Source: Paucidesulfovibrio sp036541255 (lineage in GTDB: Bacteria; Desulfobacterota; Desulfovibrionia; Desulfovibrionales; Desulfovibrionaceae). From it: 64,000 bases of DNA. The position numbers were made by a program, and so were the translations under genes. Positions 44,728-53,191 of the stretch are shown in pieces (positions within the stretch are counted from its first letter, which is position 1; every line of letters starts with the position of its first letter). Location of the stretch: the NCBI GenBank assembly GCA_036541255.1, contig JAZHDD010000067.1, forward strand, positions 1 through 64,000, in the 5' to 3' direction. The notes below the pieces were generated by a model, which was given only the letters and a program-made list of their open reading frames with translations, did not search any database and had not been told where the DNA came from.

Positions 44728-47622
44728 ATGAGCAAAAAACACGGATTCACCCTCATTGCCGAGCGGGAAGTGCCGGAGATTTCCTCCCGTGCCCTGCTGT
44801 ATGAACACACCAAGACCGGCGGACGTCTGCTTTCCATGATCAATGCCGACGAAAACAAGGTCTTTGGCATAAACTTCCGGACCACTCCTGCGGACTCCAC
44901 CGGACTGCCGCATATTCTGGAGCACTCCGTGCTCTGCGGCTCGGACAAATATCCGGTCAAGGAACCCTTTGTGGAGCTGCTCAAGGGCTCACTGCAAACC
45001 TTCCTGAATGCCCTGACCTTCCCGGACAAGACCTGCTATCCGGTGGCCAGCGCCAACGACCAGGATTTCTACAACCTCATCGACGTCTACCTGGACGCGG
45101 TTTTCCACCCCCGGCTCACGCCCAATACCCTGCGCCAGGAAGGCTGGCACTACGAACAGGAAGGCCCGGACATGCCCCTGAGCATCAAGGGCGTGGTCTA
45201 CAATGAAATGAAAGGGGCCTATTCCTCGCCCGACAGCCTGCTGCACGAGCACTCGCAGCAATCCCTTTTCCCGGACACGGCCTATGGCCTGGATTCGGGC
45301 GGCGATCCCAATGTCATACCCAGCCTGGGCTTTGACCAGTTTCTGGCCTTTCACAAGGCCCATTACCATCCGTCCAACGCCTTTGCCTTTTTCTGGGGCA
45401 ACGACGATCCGGAGCGGCGGTTGGCCCTGCTGGACGCGGAATTCTCGCGCTTCAAGCGCGCCGCTCCCGCAGCCATCCCCGAAATCCAGCCCCGCTTCGA
45501 CGCGCCGCGCACCGTGGACAAGGCCTCTCCGGGCGGGGAAGAAAAGGCCATGGTCACGGTGAACTTCGCCCTGCCCGAAACCTCGGACCCGGACATGAAC
45601 CTGACCATGCACGTGCTGGAACATATCCTGGTGGGCCTGCCCTCCTCGCCGCTGCGCAAGGCCCTGCTGGATTCCGGCCTGGGAGAGGACATCGCCGGCG
45701 TGGGCCTGGAGGCGGACATCCGCCAGATGTATTTTTCCGTGGGCCTCAAGGGCGTTGAGCCGGAAGACGTGGACAAGGTCGAACCGCTGGTGCTCGGCAC
45801 CCTGCGCGACCTGGCCATCAGCGGCGTGCATCCCCACGACGTGGAAGCGGCCATGAACAGCGAAGAGTTCGCCCTGCGCGAAAACAATACCGGCGACTAT
45901 CCGCGCGGCCTCTCGGCCATGTTCCGGGCGCTCTCCTCCTGGCTCTACGGCGGCGATCCCGTGGACATGCTGGCCTTCGAGGGCCCGCTGCTGCGCCTCA
46001 AGGAACGCGTGGCCGCGGACGAGCCCCTGTTCGAAAACCTGCTCCGCACGCACTTCCTGGACAACCCGCACCGCTCCACCCTGCGCCTGCTGCCCGATCC
46101 GGAAATGGCCGAATCCGCGAACAGACGGGAACGGGAACGGCTGGAAACGATCCGGGCGACCATGGGTGAAAACGAACAGTCCGCCGTGCGGAACATCGCC
46201 GAGGAACTGCGCGCCGAACAAAGCCGTTCCGACGACCCCGAAGCTCTGGCTCTGATTCCGCGGCTGTCCCTGGACGATCTGCCCCGGCGCAACCAGATCA
46301 TTCCCATCGAGTCCTACGAACGGGACGAGGCGCGCACCCTGCTGCACGACCTGGACACCTCCGGGCTGCTCTACCTGGACCTGGGCTTCGACCTCTGCCG
46401 CCTGCCCGAACGGCTGTTGCCCTATGTGCCGCTGTTCGGCCGGGCCCTGCTGGAAATGGGCACGGAGACCAGCAGCTACGTGGCCCTGACCAAGCGCATC
46501 GCCCGCAAGACCGGCGGCATCGAGCCGGAAACCTTTGCCGCGCCCTGCCTGCTGCCGGAAACACCCTGCGTTTCCAAGCTGTTCCTGCGCTGCAAGGCCA
46601 CAGTGGAACGCAGCGAGGAACTGTTCAAGATTCTGCTGGAAATCCTCATGCTCAGCCGCATGGACGACAAGGATCGCTTCCGGCAGATGGTCCTGGAAGC
46701 CAAGGCCCGCGCCGAGCACAGCCTGATTCCGGCCGGACACCGGGCCGTGGCCTCGCGTTTGCGCGCGGGCATGCACGAAGCCGGGCTGACCAACGAGCTG
46801 ATGCATGGCGTTACCAATCTCTTTTTCCTGCGTGAACTGGCCAAACGGGTCGAGACCGATTTCGAGGCCGTGCACCGGGACTTGGAAGAAATCCGCGGCC
46901 TGCTCTTTTCCAAGCACAATCTGGTCATCAACGTCACGGCCAGCGAGGACGACTTCGCAGCCATCATGCCGGGCATCACCTCCCTGACCCGGGCCCTGCC
47001 CGACGCCAGCCAGCCGCGCCGCCCACGCACCCCGTGCAGCTATCCGGCCTACGAAGCCCTGACCCTGCCCGCACAGGTCAACTATGTGGGCAAGGGCGCC
47101 AATCTCAAGGAACTGGGCATGGAGTTCACGGGCGCGGCCAATGCCGTAAGCAAATTCCTCCGCGCCGGGTATCTCTGGGACAAGGTCCGGGTGCTCGGCG
47201 GGGCGTACGGCGCCTTCTCCATGTTCGACCTCTACGCCGGAACGCTCTGCTTCGTGTCCTACCGCGACCCGAATCTGAAGCAGACCCTGGACAACTTCGA
47301 CGCCATGGGCGACTACCTGCGCGAAGTGGCGCTCAGCCATGACGATCTGGAAAAAAGCGTTATCGGGGCCATCGGCGAAATGGACGCGCACATGCTGCCC
47401 GACAGCAAGGGCTTTGTTTCCATGATCCGCCACCTCACCGGCATTACCGACGCCCATCGCCAAAAGGTGCGTCACGAAATCCTCAACGCCACGAGCGGCG
47501 ACTTCCGGCACTTTGCCGAGGCCGTGGCCCTGGTGGCCCGACAAGGTCGCACCGTGGTGCTCGGCTCGGAAGAGGCCGCACGCGAATCCGGCCTCGACTT
47601 CACGACCACCCGCCTGTTGTAG
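44728..47622 (+). CDS. M16C-family zinc metallopeptidase (PreP/presequence protease-like)
   Basis: 964 residues. The inverted zinc motif HILEH gives H62, E65 and H66 (HxxEH), with the further metal-binding Glu expected in NEMKGAYSSPDSL. Four M16 half-domains and the M16C-associated central region follow, as in mitochondrial PreP and bacterial homologues that degrade unstructured peptides in a closed chamber. No signal peptide is visible, so a cytoplasmic role is likely. The start at 44728 is the first Met of the conserved region, and the Shine-Dalgarno is weak. A strong terminator follows. Confidence 0.92.
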   Translation: MSKKHGFTLIAEREVPEISSRALLYEHTKTGGRLLSMINADENKVFGINFRTTPADSTGLPHILEHSVLCGSDKYPVKEPFVELLKGSLQTFLNALTFPDKTCYPVASANDQDFYNLIDVYLDAVFHPRLTPNTLRQEGWHYEQEGPDMPLSIKGVVYNEMKGAYSSPDSLLHEHSQQSLFPDTAYGLDSGGDPNVIPSLGFDQFLAFHKAHYHPSNAFAFFWGNDDPERRLALLDAEFSRFKRAAPAAIPEIQPRFDAPRTVDKASPGGEEKAMVTVNFALPETSDPDMNLTMHVLEHILVGLPSSPLRKALLDSGLGEDIAGVGLEADIRQMYFSVGLKGVEPEDVDKVEPLVLGTLRDLAISGVHPHDVEAAMNSEEFALRENNTGDYPRGLSAMFRALSSWLYGGDPVDMLAFEGPLLRLKERVAADEPLFENLLRTHFLDNPHRSTLRLLPDPEMAESANRRERERLETIRATMGENEQSAVRNIAEELRAEQSRSDDPEALALIPRLSLDDLPRRNQIIPIESYERDEARTLLHDLDTSGLLYLDLGFDLCRLPERLLPYVPLFGRALLEMGTETSSYVALTKRIARKTGGIEPETFAAPCLLPETPCVSKLFLRCKATVERSEELFKILLEILMLSRMDDKDRFRQMVLEAKARAEHSLIPAGHRAVASRLRAGMHEAGLTNELMHGVTNLFFLRELAKRVETDFEAVHRDLEEIRGLLFSKHNLVINVTASEDDFAAIMPGITSLTRALPDASQPRRPRTPCSYPAYEALTLPAQVNYVGKGANLKELGMEFTGAANAVSKFLRAGYLWDKVRVLGGAYGAFSMFDLYAGTLCFVSYRDPNLKQTLDNFDAMGDYLREVALSHDDLEKSVIGAIGEMDAHMLPDSKGFVSMIRHLTGITDAHRQKVRHEILNATSGDFRHFAEAVALVARQGRTVVLGSEEAARESGLDFTTTRLL

Positions 47623-47628
47623 GCTTTT

Positions 47629-47661
47629 CCGGGGGCACCCCTGCCACAGGGGTGCCCCCGG
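47629..47661 (+). terminator. Terminator after the M16C peptidase gene
   Basis: CCGGGGGCACCCC and GGGGTGCCCCCGG form a 13-bp stem with a short loop, followed by TTTCCTCTCC. Confidence 0.8.
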
Positions 47662-47679
47662 TTTCCTCTCCCTCCGGCC

Positions 47680-47708
47680 TTGACTTCCCTGGTACCGCTC
47701 GGTATCGA
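47680..47708 (+). promoter_or_regulatory. Candidate MerR-type promoter with dyad
   Basis: TTGACT and TATCGA are separated by 17 bases, and the spacer contains a perfect dyad TACCG-CT-CGGTA at 47693-47704. Two TGACGA repeats 10 bases apart follow at 47746 and 47756. It lies 214 bases before the MerR-like gene, and an AT-rich patch (TTATATTTTATAA) between could be an alternative -10. The rest of the 300-base gap holds no gene. Confidence 0.35.
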
Positions 47709-47922
47709 TGGGTTATTGATTTATATTTTATAAGCACTTTCAGGGTGACGATTGGTGACGAAGCAAAAGTCGAAGCAAGACTCGGCCAATGCAGGCAACC
47801 GATTGAACGCGAAAAACGCACGTCACAAGTCCGCCTGCTGAATCAACAAAACGAACTCCGCACACGATCCGGTGTTTTGCGGCAATTCCCGTTTGAAGAA
47901 TTCGGAAAAGGAGCTTTTTGAG

Positions 47923-48903
47923 ATGACGGAAAAGACCCTGACCCATAAGGACCTGGGCGACGCGCTGGACGTTTCGGTCACGACCATCAAAAGCTACCGC
48001 CGTAAATTTCCCGGATTCATTCCTGTGGCCGGCTACGGCAAGCCCATCCGTTTCCCGGCCCGGGCCCTGGCGGTCTGCAGCAAGATCCGCGAATGCTTTG
48101 TGCAGGGCCTGTCCGTAACCGAGACGGAAAAGCGTTTGGTCCAGGCGGGATTTCAGCCCGAAGGGGAAACACCCGCCACTTCTGCACCCGCAGCCAAAGG
48201 CCATTTCTCTCAAGAATATCTGGAAAAATTCTTCAAGACAGCAGGCCAGATGATGCAGGGCATGGCCCAGCTGGCCACGGCCCAGGCGCGTTCCGAACAA
48301 CGCCTCTCCCGTTTGGAGAAAGCCCTGCAAGGTCTTCTTGAAGCCGAAGCCGGGAGCCAAGCCCTGCTGGGCGAACTGGCCGCAGGCTTCCGGGGCCACA
48401 AATCCGGCACTCCGGACCAGCCCGGCTCCGAAACGCAGGCACGAACCGCAGACTCCACGGAAAAACGGTTGCGCTCCAAGAAAATCATCAACGTGCACGG
48501 CAAGGACGGGGTGGACAGCTACACCCTGGCCAATGAGCCCGAACCGGAAAGCCCGTCCAAAGACTTCCTGGCCATGCCCGTGGCCATCCGCTCGGAACAG
48601 GGCGACTTTCTCGGCCTGCCCGGACGGCTCTCCCTGGCCGACTTCACAGCCTTCCTGATCCGCAATGAAAGCCGATCCGGGTCCGTACTCTTCACCTGGG
48701 AAAAACGCGACGATTCCTGGTTCCAGGTTTTGCGTCTCAGTGGGGGAAACCGGCACGAACTGGGCTTTGCGCGGCAGACCACGGGCCGGGGCGTGGATTT
48801 GGCCGTGCTCATGCACCTGGACCGCAACGGCAGCATTGCCGACCACGCCGAGTTGCTGGAATTCTTCCGGCAGGCCAAAGACATGCTCCACACCGAGGCG
48901 TAG
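47923..48903 (+). CDS. MerR-like HTH protein with unknown C-terminal domain
   Basis: 326 residues. Residues 5-75 form a MerR-like HTH (LTHKDLGDALDVSVTTIKSY, then GYGKPIRFPARALAVCSKIR). An Ala-rich linker with coiled-coil character (FKTAGQMMQGMAQLATAQAR) comes next. The C-terminal domain (about 200-320; FLGLPGRLSLADFTAFLIRN, WEKRDDSWFQVLRLSGG) is not recognised. The ATG at 47923 has AAAAGGAG before it. It ends 3 bases before the radical SAM start, so the two formed an operon before the insertion. Confidence 0.75.
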   Translation: MTEKTLTHKDLGDALDVSVTTIKSYRRKFPGFIPVAGYGKPIRFPARALAVCSKIRECFVQGLSVTETEKRLVQAGFQPEGETPATSAPAAKGHFSQEYLEKFFKTAGQMMQGMAQLATAQARSEQRLSRLEKALQGLLEAEAGSQALLGELAAGFRGHKSGTPDQPGSETQARTADSTEKRLRSKKIINVHGKDGVDSYTLANEPEPESPSKDFLAMPVAIRSEQGDFLGLPGRLSLADFTAFLIRNESRSGSVLFTWEKRDDSWFQVLRLSGGNRHELGFARQTTGRGVDLAVLMHLDRNGSIADHAELLEFFRQAKDMLHTEA

Positions 48904-48906
48904 GGC

Positions 48907-49206
48907 ATGGACGCTCCGGCCTACCTCGCCCTGCACCAGAGCGGCAAACTGGGTCGGCGCATCCTTGCGGCGCAACAGCTCTTGCGGCCCTGTCGCCTCT
49001 GCCCCCGGACCTGCAATGTAGACCGGCTGGCCGGAGAACCTGGCTTTTGCGGCGTGGCCTCGTTGGTCGTTGTGGCGGCCTGGCAGCCGCACTTCGGCGA
49101 GGAAGCCTGTCTGCACGAAAGCATGTTCCTTTCTATCCTCATGGATTATAATAAGAAACTTAGTTTTTCAAAAGCAACACAGAGTATGAGCAGCACGGCA
49201 AGGTGA
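48907..49206 (+). pseudogene. Truncated 5' fragment of the radical SAM gene
   Basis: From the original ATG it encodes 69 residues of the radical SAM protein (MDAPAYLALHQSGKLGRRIL at the start, then CRLCPRTCNVDRLAGEPGFC), up to EEACL. Thereafter it reads into foreign sequence for about 30 codons (HESMFLSILMDYNKKL...) to a stop. It lacks the CxxxCxxC cluster motif, so it cannot be active. The homologous 204 bases reappear at 53339-53542. Confidence 0.9.
48910..49113 (+). repeat. 204-bp direct repeat, left copy
   Basis: Identical to 53339-53542 except for three substitutions (AAA/GAA, GCC/GCT, GTC/GCC codons). It starts at codon 2 of the radical SAM gene and ends where the foreign insert begins. 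Confidence 0.95.
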
Positions 49207-49531
49207 ATCAAGACACCACATCGAAATCGCAATCACAGTAAAAGATCAACGAATTTTCCCTCCGTTACGGCTAGCGGCCGAAGACTCAGAATACTGAGCA
49301 AGGCTATCGCCTTTGCTTTTTCCTCGCATGTATTCATACGGGCTGTCGTGCTTGAGGTTTTTCCCGGGAGCGTGCTATTGATGGAATAATCCGAACTATG
49401 GCCGCCCGAGTGCACCTTCATGCTCTCCCCAGGGATATTTAGTAAGGAGCCTCAGGTCTTGGATGGTCATGGAGTAGCTACTTTTTTTACATGAAACGAG
49501 AAGTTGCATGTCAATAAAGGTGGGGTGGTGA
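49114..49531 (+). other. Left part of the inserted DNA, no supported gene
   Basis: 418 bases, composition shifting to AT-rich. Apart from the run-on codons of the truncated gene, I see no gene, integrase, transposase or terminal inverted repeat. A 62-codon minus-strand frame (49233-49421) has no recognisable product. The leader of the kinase gene lies at the right end, with GGTGG before its ATG. Confidence 0.5.
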
Positions 49532-52500
49532 ATGAATTCAGATCAACAAAAAAGCAAATCTGAACTAATCGAAGAGATTGAGTATCTGCGTGCTAAAGTC
49601 CAGAAACTGGAAGGTCAGGCTTTAGATTTAAGAGACTCCGCTGACTCTTCAAACGAGACCACCTCCAGCCGAGGCCACCAACATTATTTAAAGAAAGAAC
49701 TCTATACCCTTATCAAAACAGATAGCGCTATCTTTGATTTCTTTCAAAAAGGATCATTGGATGGAATTTGGTATTGGGATTTGGAAAATCCCGAGAACGA
49801 ATGGATGAGTCCTGAGTTTTGGCACTTATTTGGTTATGAACCTGAAGAGAAGAAACACTTTTCGTCCGAATGGCAGGACATGATTTTTCCGGAGGACTTA
49901 GAGGTCGCCAAACAAAATTTGTCCAGACACTGCGAAGATCCTAATTATCCATTTGATCAGGTTGTTAGATATAGGCACAAGAATGGTTCCACGGTATGGG
50001 TACGTTGTAGAGGCATAGCCATTCGAAATCATGATGGAACGCCTATACGAATGCTAGGCGCACACAACAACTACACAATACGAAAAGAGACAGCCAGACT
50101 GTATCAGCTTATTACTGAGAATTCGAAAGACTCTATCTGGTCAATGGATTCCGATTTAAATTTTACATACATTTCTCCATATACTGAACACATTTTTGGA
50201 TATAGCCTTAAAGAGTGGCATTCTCTAGATTGGGATAAGGTCGTTTCGCCAGTATATCTTTCTTCTATACTCGATAGCTTTGCTTCTATGGTCGATGGTA
50301 AGTATTCTGGTTCGATAAATTCTGAAGTTCTTATGTTTCATAAAGATGGATCAGAAGTGTGGGTGGAGTATAATGCAACACCGCTTTATGACGACACTGG
50401 AAAATTAACAGAGATTGTAGGAGTTACCCGTGACATAACAGATCGCAAGAAAGCTGAATTGGCATTCGAATACTCTGAGCAAAGATGGCATCATATATTA
50501 GTAAATTCTCCACAAATTGGAATAAGCATTAATGCAAATGGGATTATCACATTTGCCAACAAACATTTTCTTAGTCTTACAGGTTGGCGTCATGAAGAAA
50601 TAATTGGAGAAAATTGGTTTGAAAAATTTATTCCAGAATCATTGCGGGAAAAAATAGTAAATATTTTTGAAACCGTTATGAAACAAACCCATGATCATGG
50701 ATACTCAACCTATGAAAACAACATCCTTCACCGAAATGGCACTCAATTAACAATCGCCTGGTCGAACGTGCTGACTTTAGATATGCAAGGGTACCCGATA
50801 GATGTAACGTGTATGGGAATTGATGTAACTGAACGCCGTAGAGCTGAAGAAACCTTACGTGAAAGCGAGCAAAAGCTACGACTTTTATTCGAAGAGACTT
50901 TAAATCCAATTCTTGTTGTTGATGAAGCAGGTAAATACGTTGATGCTAATAGTGCTGCCTTGGACTTTCTTGAATGCACAAAAAGTGATTTGCTTACAAA
51001 GCATATATGGGACTGGGTGCCACAGGAAATGCTAGCGCAGCAGAAGTATGAACATCAACCGCTAATAAAGCGAAAAACTCTTGAAACGGACTACCTTGTA
51101 AAGAATAAAATCAAAACACTTCTTTTGAACATCTTTCCAGTTGAGAGCAAGGGAGTGACTCACATTTACGGCGTGGGCCAGGATATTACAGATCGTAAGC
51201 GCTCAGAATTATTACTTAAGGAAAGTGAAGCAAAATTCCGCTCAGCTTTTGATTCTAGTCCTGATGCTGTAAATATCAATCGCATTTCTGATGGACTATA
51301 TATTGAAATTAACCAAGGGTTCACTTCATTAACAGGTTATACACGAGAGGATGTAAGTGGCAAAACATCTAAAGAACTTGATATTTGGTGTGACAGTAAA
51401 GACCGAGAAACATTGGTCGACGAACTGAAAAAACATGGTTTTTACTCTAATCTTCAAGCTGAATTCCGAAAAAAAGATAAATCCACAACGACTGCCTTGA
51501 TGTCGGCACGTGTAATCACCTTGAATGGTGAACCCCATGTTATTTCAATCACCAGAGACATTTCTAACCGCATCAAAGCAGAAAAGCTATTAACAGAAGC
51601 AAGAAATGAATTCGAAAGCATCTTTGAAAATTCCCATGTAGGAATAATGTTTTTGCGTGGCGGAAGAATATTATATCGAAGCAATCAACGTCTTGCTGAT
51701 ATTTTGGGATTTGATTCTCCAGAATATATGGCTGGCATTAGTATGCGTAAGCTGCATCTTGATGAATCTCATTTTTCAAAGTTTGGAGAGTGTTACTACA
51801 AAAAATTATCTTTGGGTGAGCAGACTCAAATAGAGTATCAGCTTAAAAAGAAAAACGGTGAACCCATATGGTGCATCTTGTCAGGAAAGGCCATTGATCC
51901 ATCTGACCTACAAAAAGGAGTCATATGGGTTGTGGATGATTTGTCAAACCGGAAGACCATGGAAGAAAATCTTGTTCTAGCCAAAGAAAAAGCAGAAGAA
52001 GCAAGTAAAATCAAATCTGAATTTCTTGCCAACATGAGCCATGAAATCAGGACTCCAATGAATGGCATCCTTGGAATGCTTCAACTGTTGCAAATGACAA
52101 GCATTAACGAAGAGCAGAAGGAATACCTATTAACAGCAATCCAATCATCAAAACGCTTAACCCGTCTTCTTTCTGATATCCTTGACCTGTCCAGGGTCGA
52201 GGCGAATCGCCTTTCGCTCCAATCCAATCCGCTCAATCTTTCTGAAGTAGTCCTTCAAACGTGCGAGCTTTTCAAGCCGACGGCACAGCAGACTCAGCTC
52301 AAGTTTCTTTGCAATGTTGACCCCAAAATTCCCCATAATCTGAAAGGAGACGCCGCTCGCCTTCAACAAGTGTTGACGAATATAATTGGAAATGCTTTCA
52401 AGTTCACCAAAGAAGGAAGCGTCACGGTTGAAGCATATTCACTACCAACATCTGCCCAAAATATGTTTCGGGTCCTTTTCAGCATCAGCGACACTGGCAT

Positions 52501-53143
52501 CGGTATACCTGACGAGAAGGTCAACGACTTATTCAAGGCTTTCTCCCAAGTAAGCACAGGTTATCGCCGCGATTATCAAGGTGCTGGTCTGGGCCTCTCG
52601 ATCTGCCGAAAACTTATCGAAATCATGGGGGGCAGTATCTCCATTGAAACTAAATTAGGTGAAGGAACAACCGTCTATTTCTGCGTTACCTTCATTGTTG
52701 ATGAGCCAATGTCGAGACCAGAAAATTCTTCGTCTCTTCCAAGCTCAAATAGGCCTTTGAGAATTCTACTGGCAGAGGATGAAAGCGTGAACCGCATCGC
52801 GACTACTAAGCTGCTTGAAAAAAAGGGTCATGCCATCAAAGCAGTTGAGAATGGACAGAAGGCGGTATCACAGTTGAAGGACGGCTCTTTCGATGTGATA
52901 CTGATGGACATTCAAATGCCCGTCATGGATGGCGTAGAAGCCACCAAAGCCATCCGGAGAGGAGAATCAGGACAAGACAGCACGGACATTCCGATCATTG
53001 CCATGACTGCCTACGCCATGGATGGGGACAGAGAAAAATTCCTGGCAACGGGCATGAATGGCTACGTTGCCAAGCCAGTGGATATCAATGAGCTACAAAA
53101 AGAGGTTAACGAAGCGCTTGGGATCAACAAAGCTAAACAATAA
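49532..53143 (+). CDS. Hybrid sensor histidine kinase with six PAS domains and a receiver
   Basis: 1203 residues, cytoplasmic (no membrane helix). A short N-terminal coiled coil (LIEEIEYLRAKVQKLEGQAL) precedes about six PAS/PAC domains at roughly 65-185, 190-305, 310-430, 435-550, 555-680 and 685-800. HisKA carries the phospho-acceptor H837 in ANMSHEIRTPMNGILGMLQL. HATPase has the N-box LTNIIGNAFKFT, DTGIGIP and GAGLGLSICRKL. The C-terminal receiver has phospho-acceptor D1126 in VILMDIQMPVMDG. It should sense an internal ligand or redox signal and pass phosphate to an external partner, none of which is nearby. Codon use and base composition are strikingly AT-rich compared with flanking genes, indicating transfer. 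Confidence 0.93.
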   Translation: MNSDQQKSKSELIEEIEYLRAKVQKLEGQALDLRDSADSSNETTSSRGHQHYLKKELYTLIKTDSAIFDFFQKGSLDGIWYWDLENPENEWMSPEFWHLFGYEPEEKKHFSSEWQDMIFPEDLEVAKQNLSRHCEDPNYPFDQVVRYRHKNGSTVWVRCRGIAIRNHDGTPIRMLGAHNNYTIRKETARLYQLITENSKDSIWSMDSDLNFTYISPYTEHIFGYSLKEWHSLDWDKVVSPVYLSSILDSFASMVDGKYSGSINSEVLMFHKDGSEVWVEYNATPLYDDTGKLTEIVGVTRDITDRKKAELAFEYSEQRWHHILVNSPQIGISINANGIITFANKHFLSLTGWRHEEIIGENWFEKFIPESLREKIVNIFETVMKQTHDHGYSTYENNILHRNGTQLTIAWSNVLTLDMQGYPIDVTCMGIDVTERRRAEETLRESEQKLRLLFEETLNPILVVDEAGKYVDANSAALDFLECTKSDLLTKHIWDWVPQEMLAQQKYEHQPLIKRKTLETDYLVKNKIKTLLLNIFPVESKGVTHIYGVGQDITDRKRSELLLKESEAKFRSAFDSSPDAVNINRISDGLYIEINQGFTSLTGYTREDVSGKTSKELDIWCDSKDRETLVDELKKHGFYSNLQAEFRKKDKSTTTALMSARVITLNGEPHVISITRDISNRIKAEKLLTEARNEFESIFENSHVGIMFLRGGRILYRSNQRLADILGFDSPEYMAGISMRKLHLDESHFSKFGECYYKKLSLGEQTQIEYQLKKKNGEPIWCILSGKAIDPSDLQKGVIWVVDDLSNRKTMEENLVLAKEKAEEASKIKSEFLANMSHEIRTPMNGILGMLQLLQMTSINEEQKEYLLTAIQSSKRLTRLLSDILDLSRVEANRLSLQSNPLNLSEVVLQTCELFKPTAQQTQLKFLCNVDPKIPHNLKGDAARLQQVLTNIIGNAFKFTKEGSVTVEAYSLPTSAQNMFRVLFSISDTGIGIPDEKVNDLFKAFSQVSTGYRRDYQGAGLGLSICRKLIEIMGGSISIETKLGEGTTVYFCVTFIVDEPMSRPENSSSLPSSNRPLRILLAEDESVNRIATTKLLEKKGHAIKAVENGQKAVSQLKDGSFDVILMDIQMPVMDGVEATKAIRRGESGQDSTDIPIIAMTAYAMDGDREKFLATGMNGYVAKPVDINELQKEVNEALGINKAKQ

Positions 53144-53191
53144 GTACTTCATCTGCGGGTCAATGCCCGTTCAGCCTTCGAGGATTAACCA

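Noticed and set aside
44989..47544. 851-codon minus-strand frame opposite the M16C peptidase
   Set aside because: Shadow of the real gene; His/Gln/Gly-rich translation with no family signature.
49233..49421. 62-codon minus-strand ORF in the insert
   Set aside because: No homology I recognise, no clear ribosome-binding site, low-complexity Ser/Thr content.
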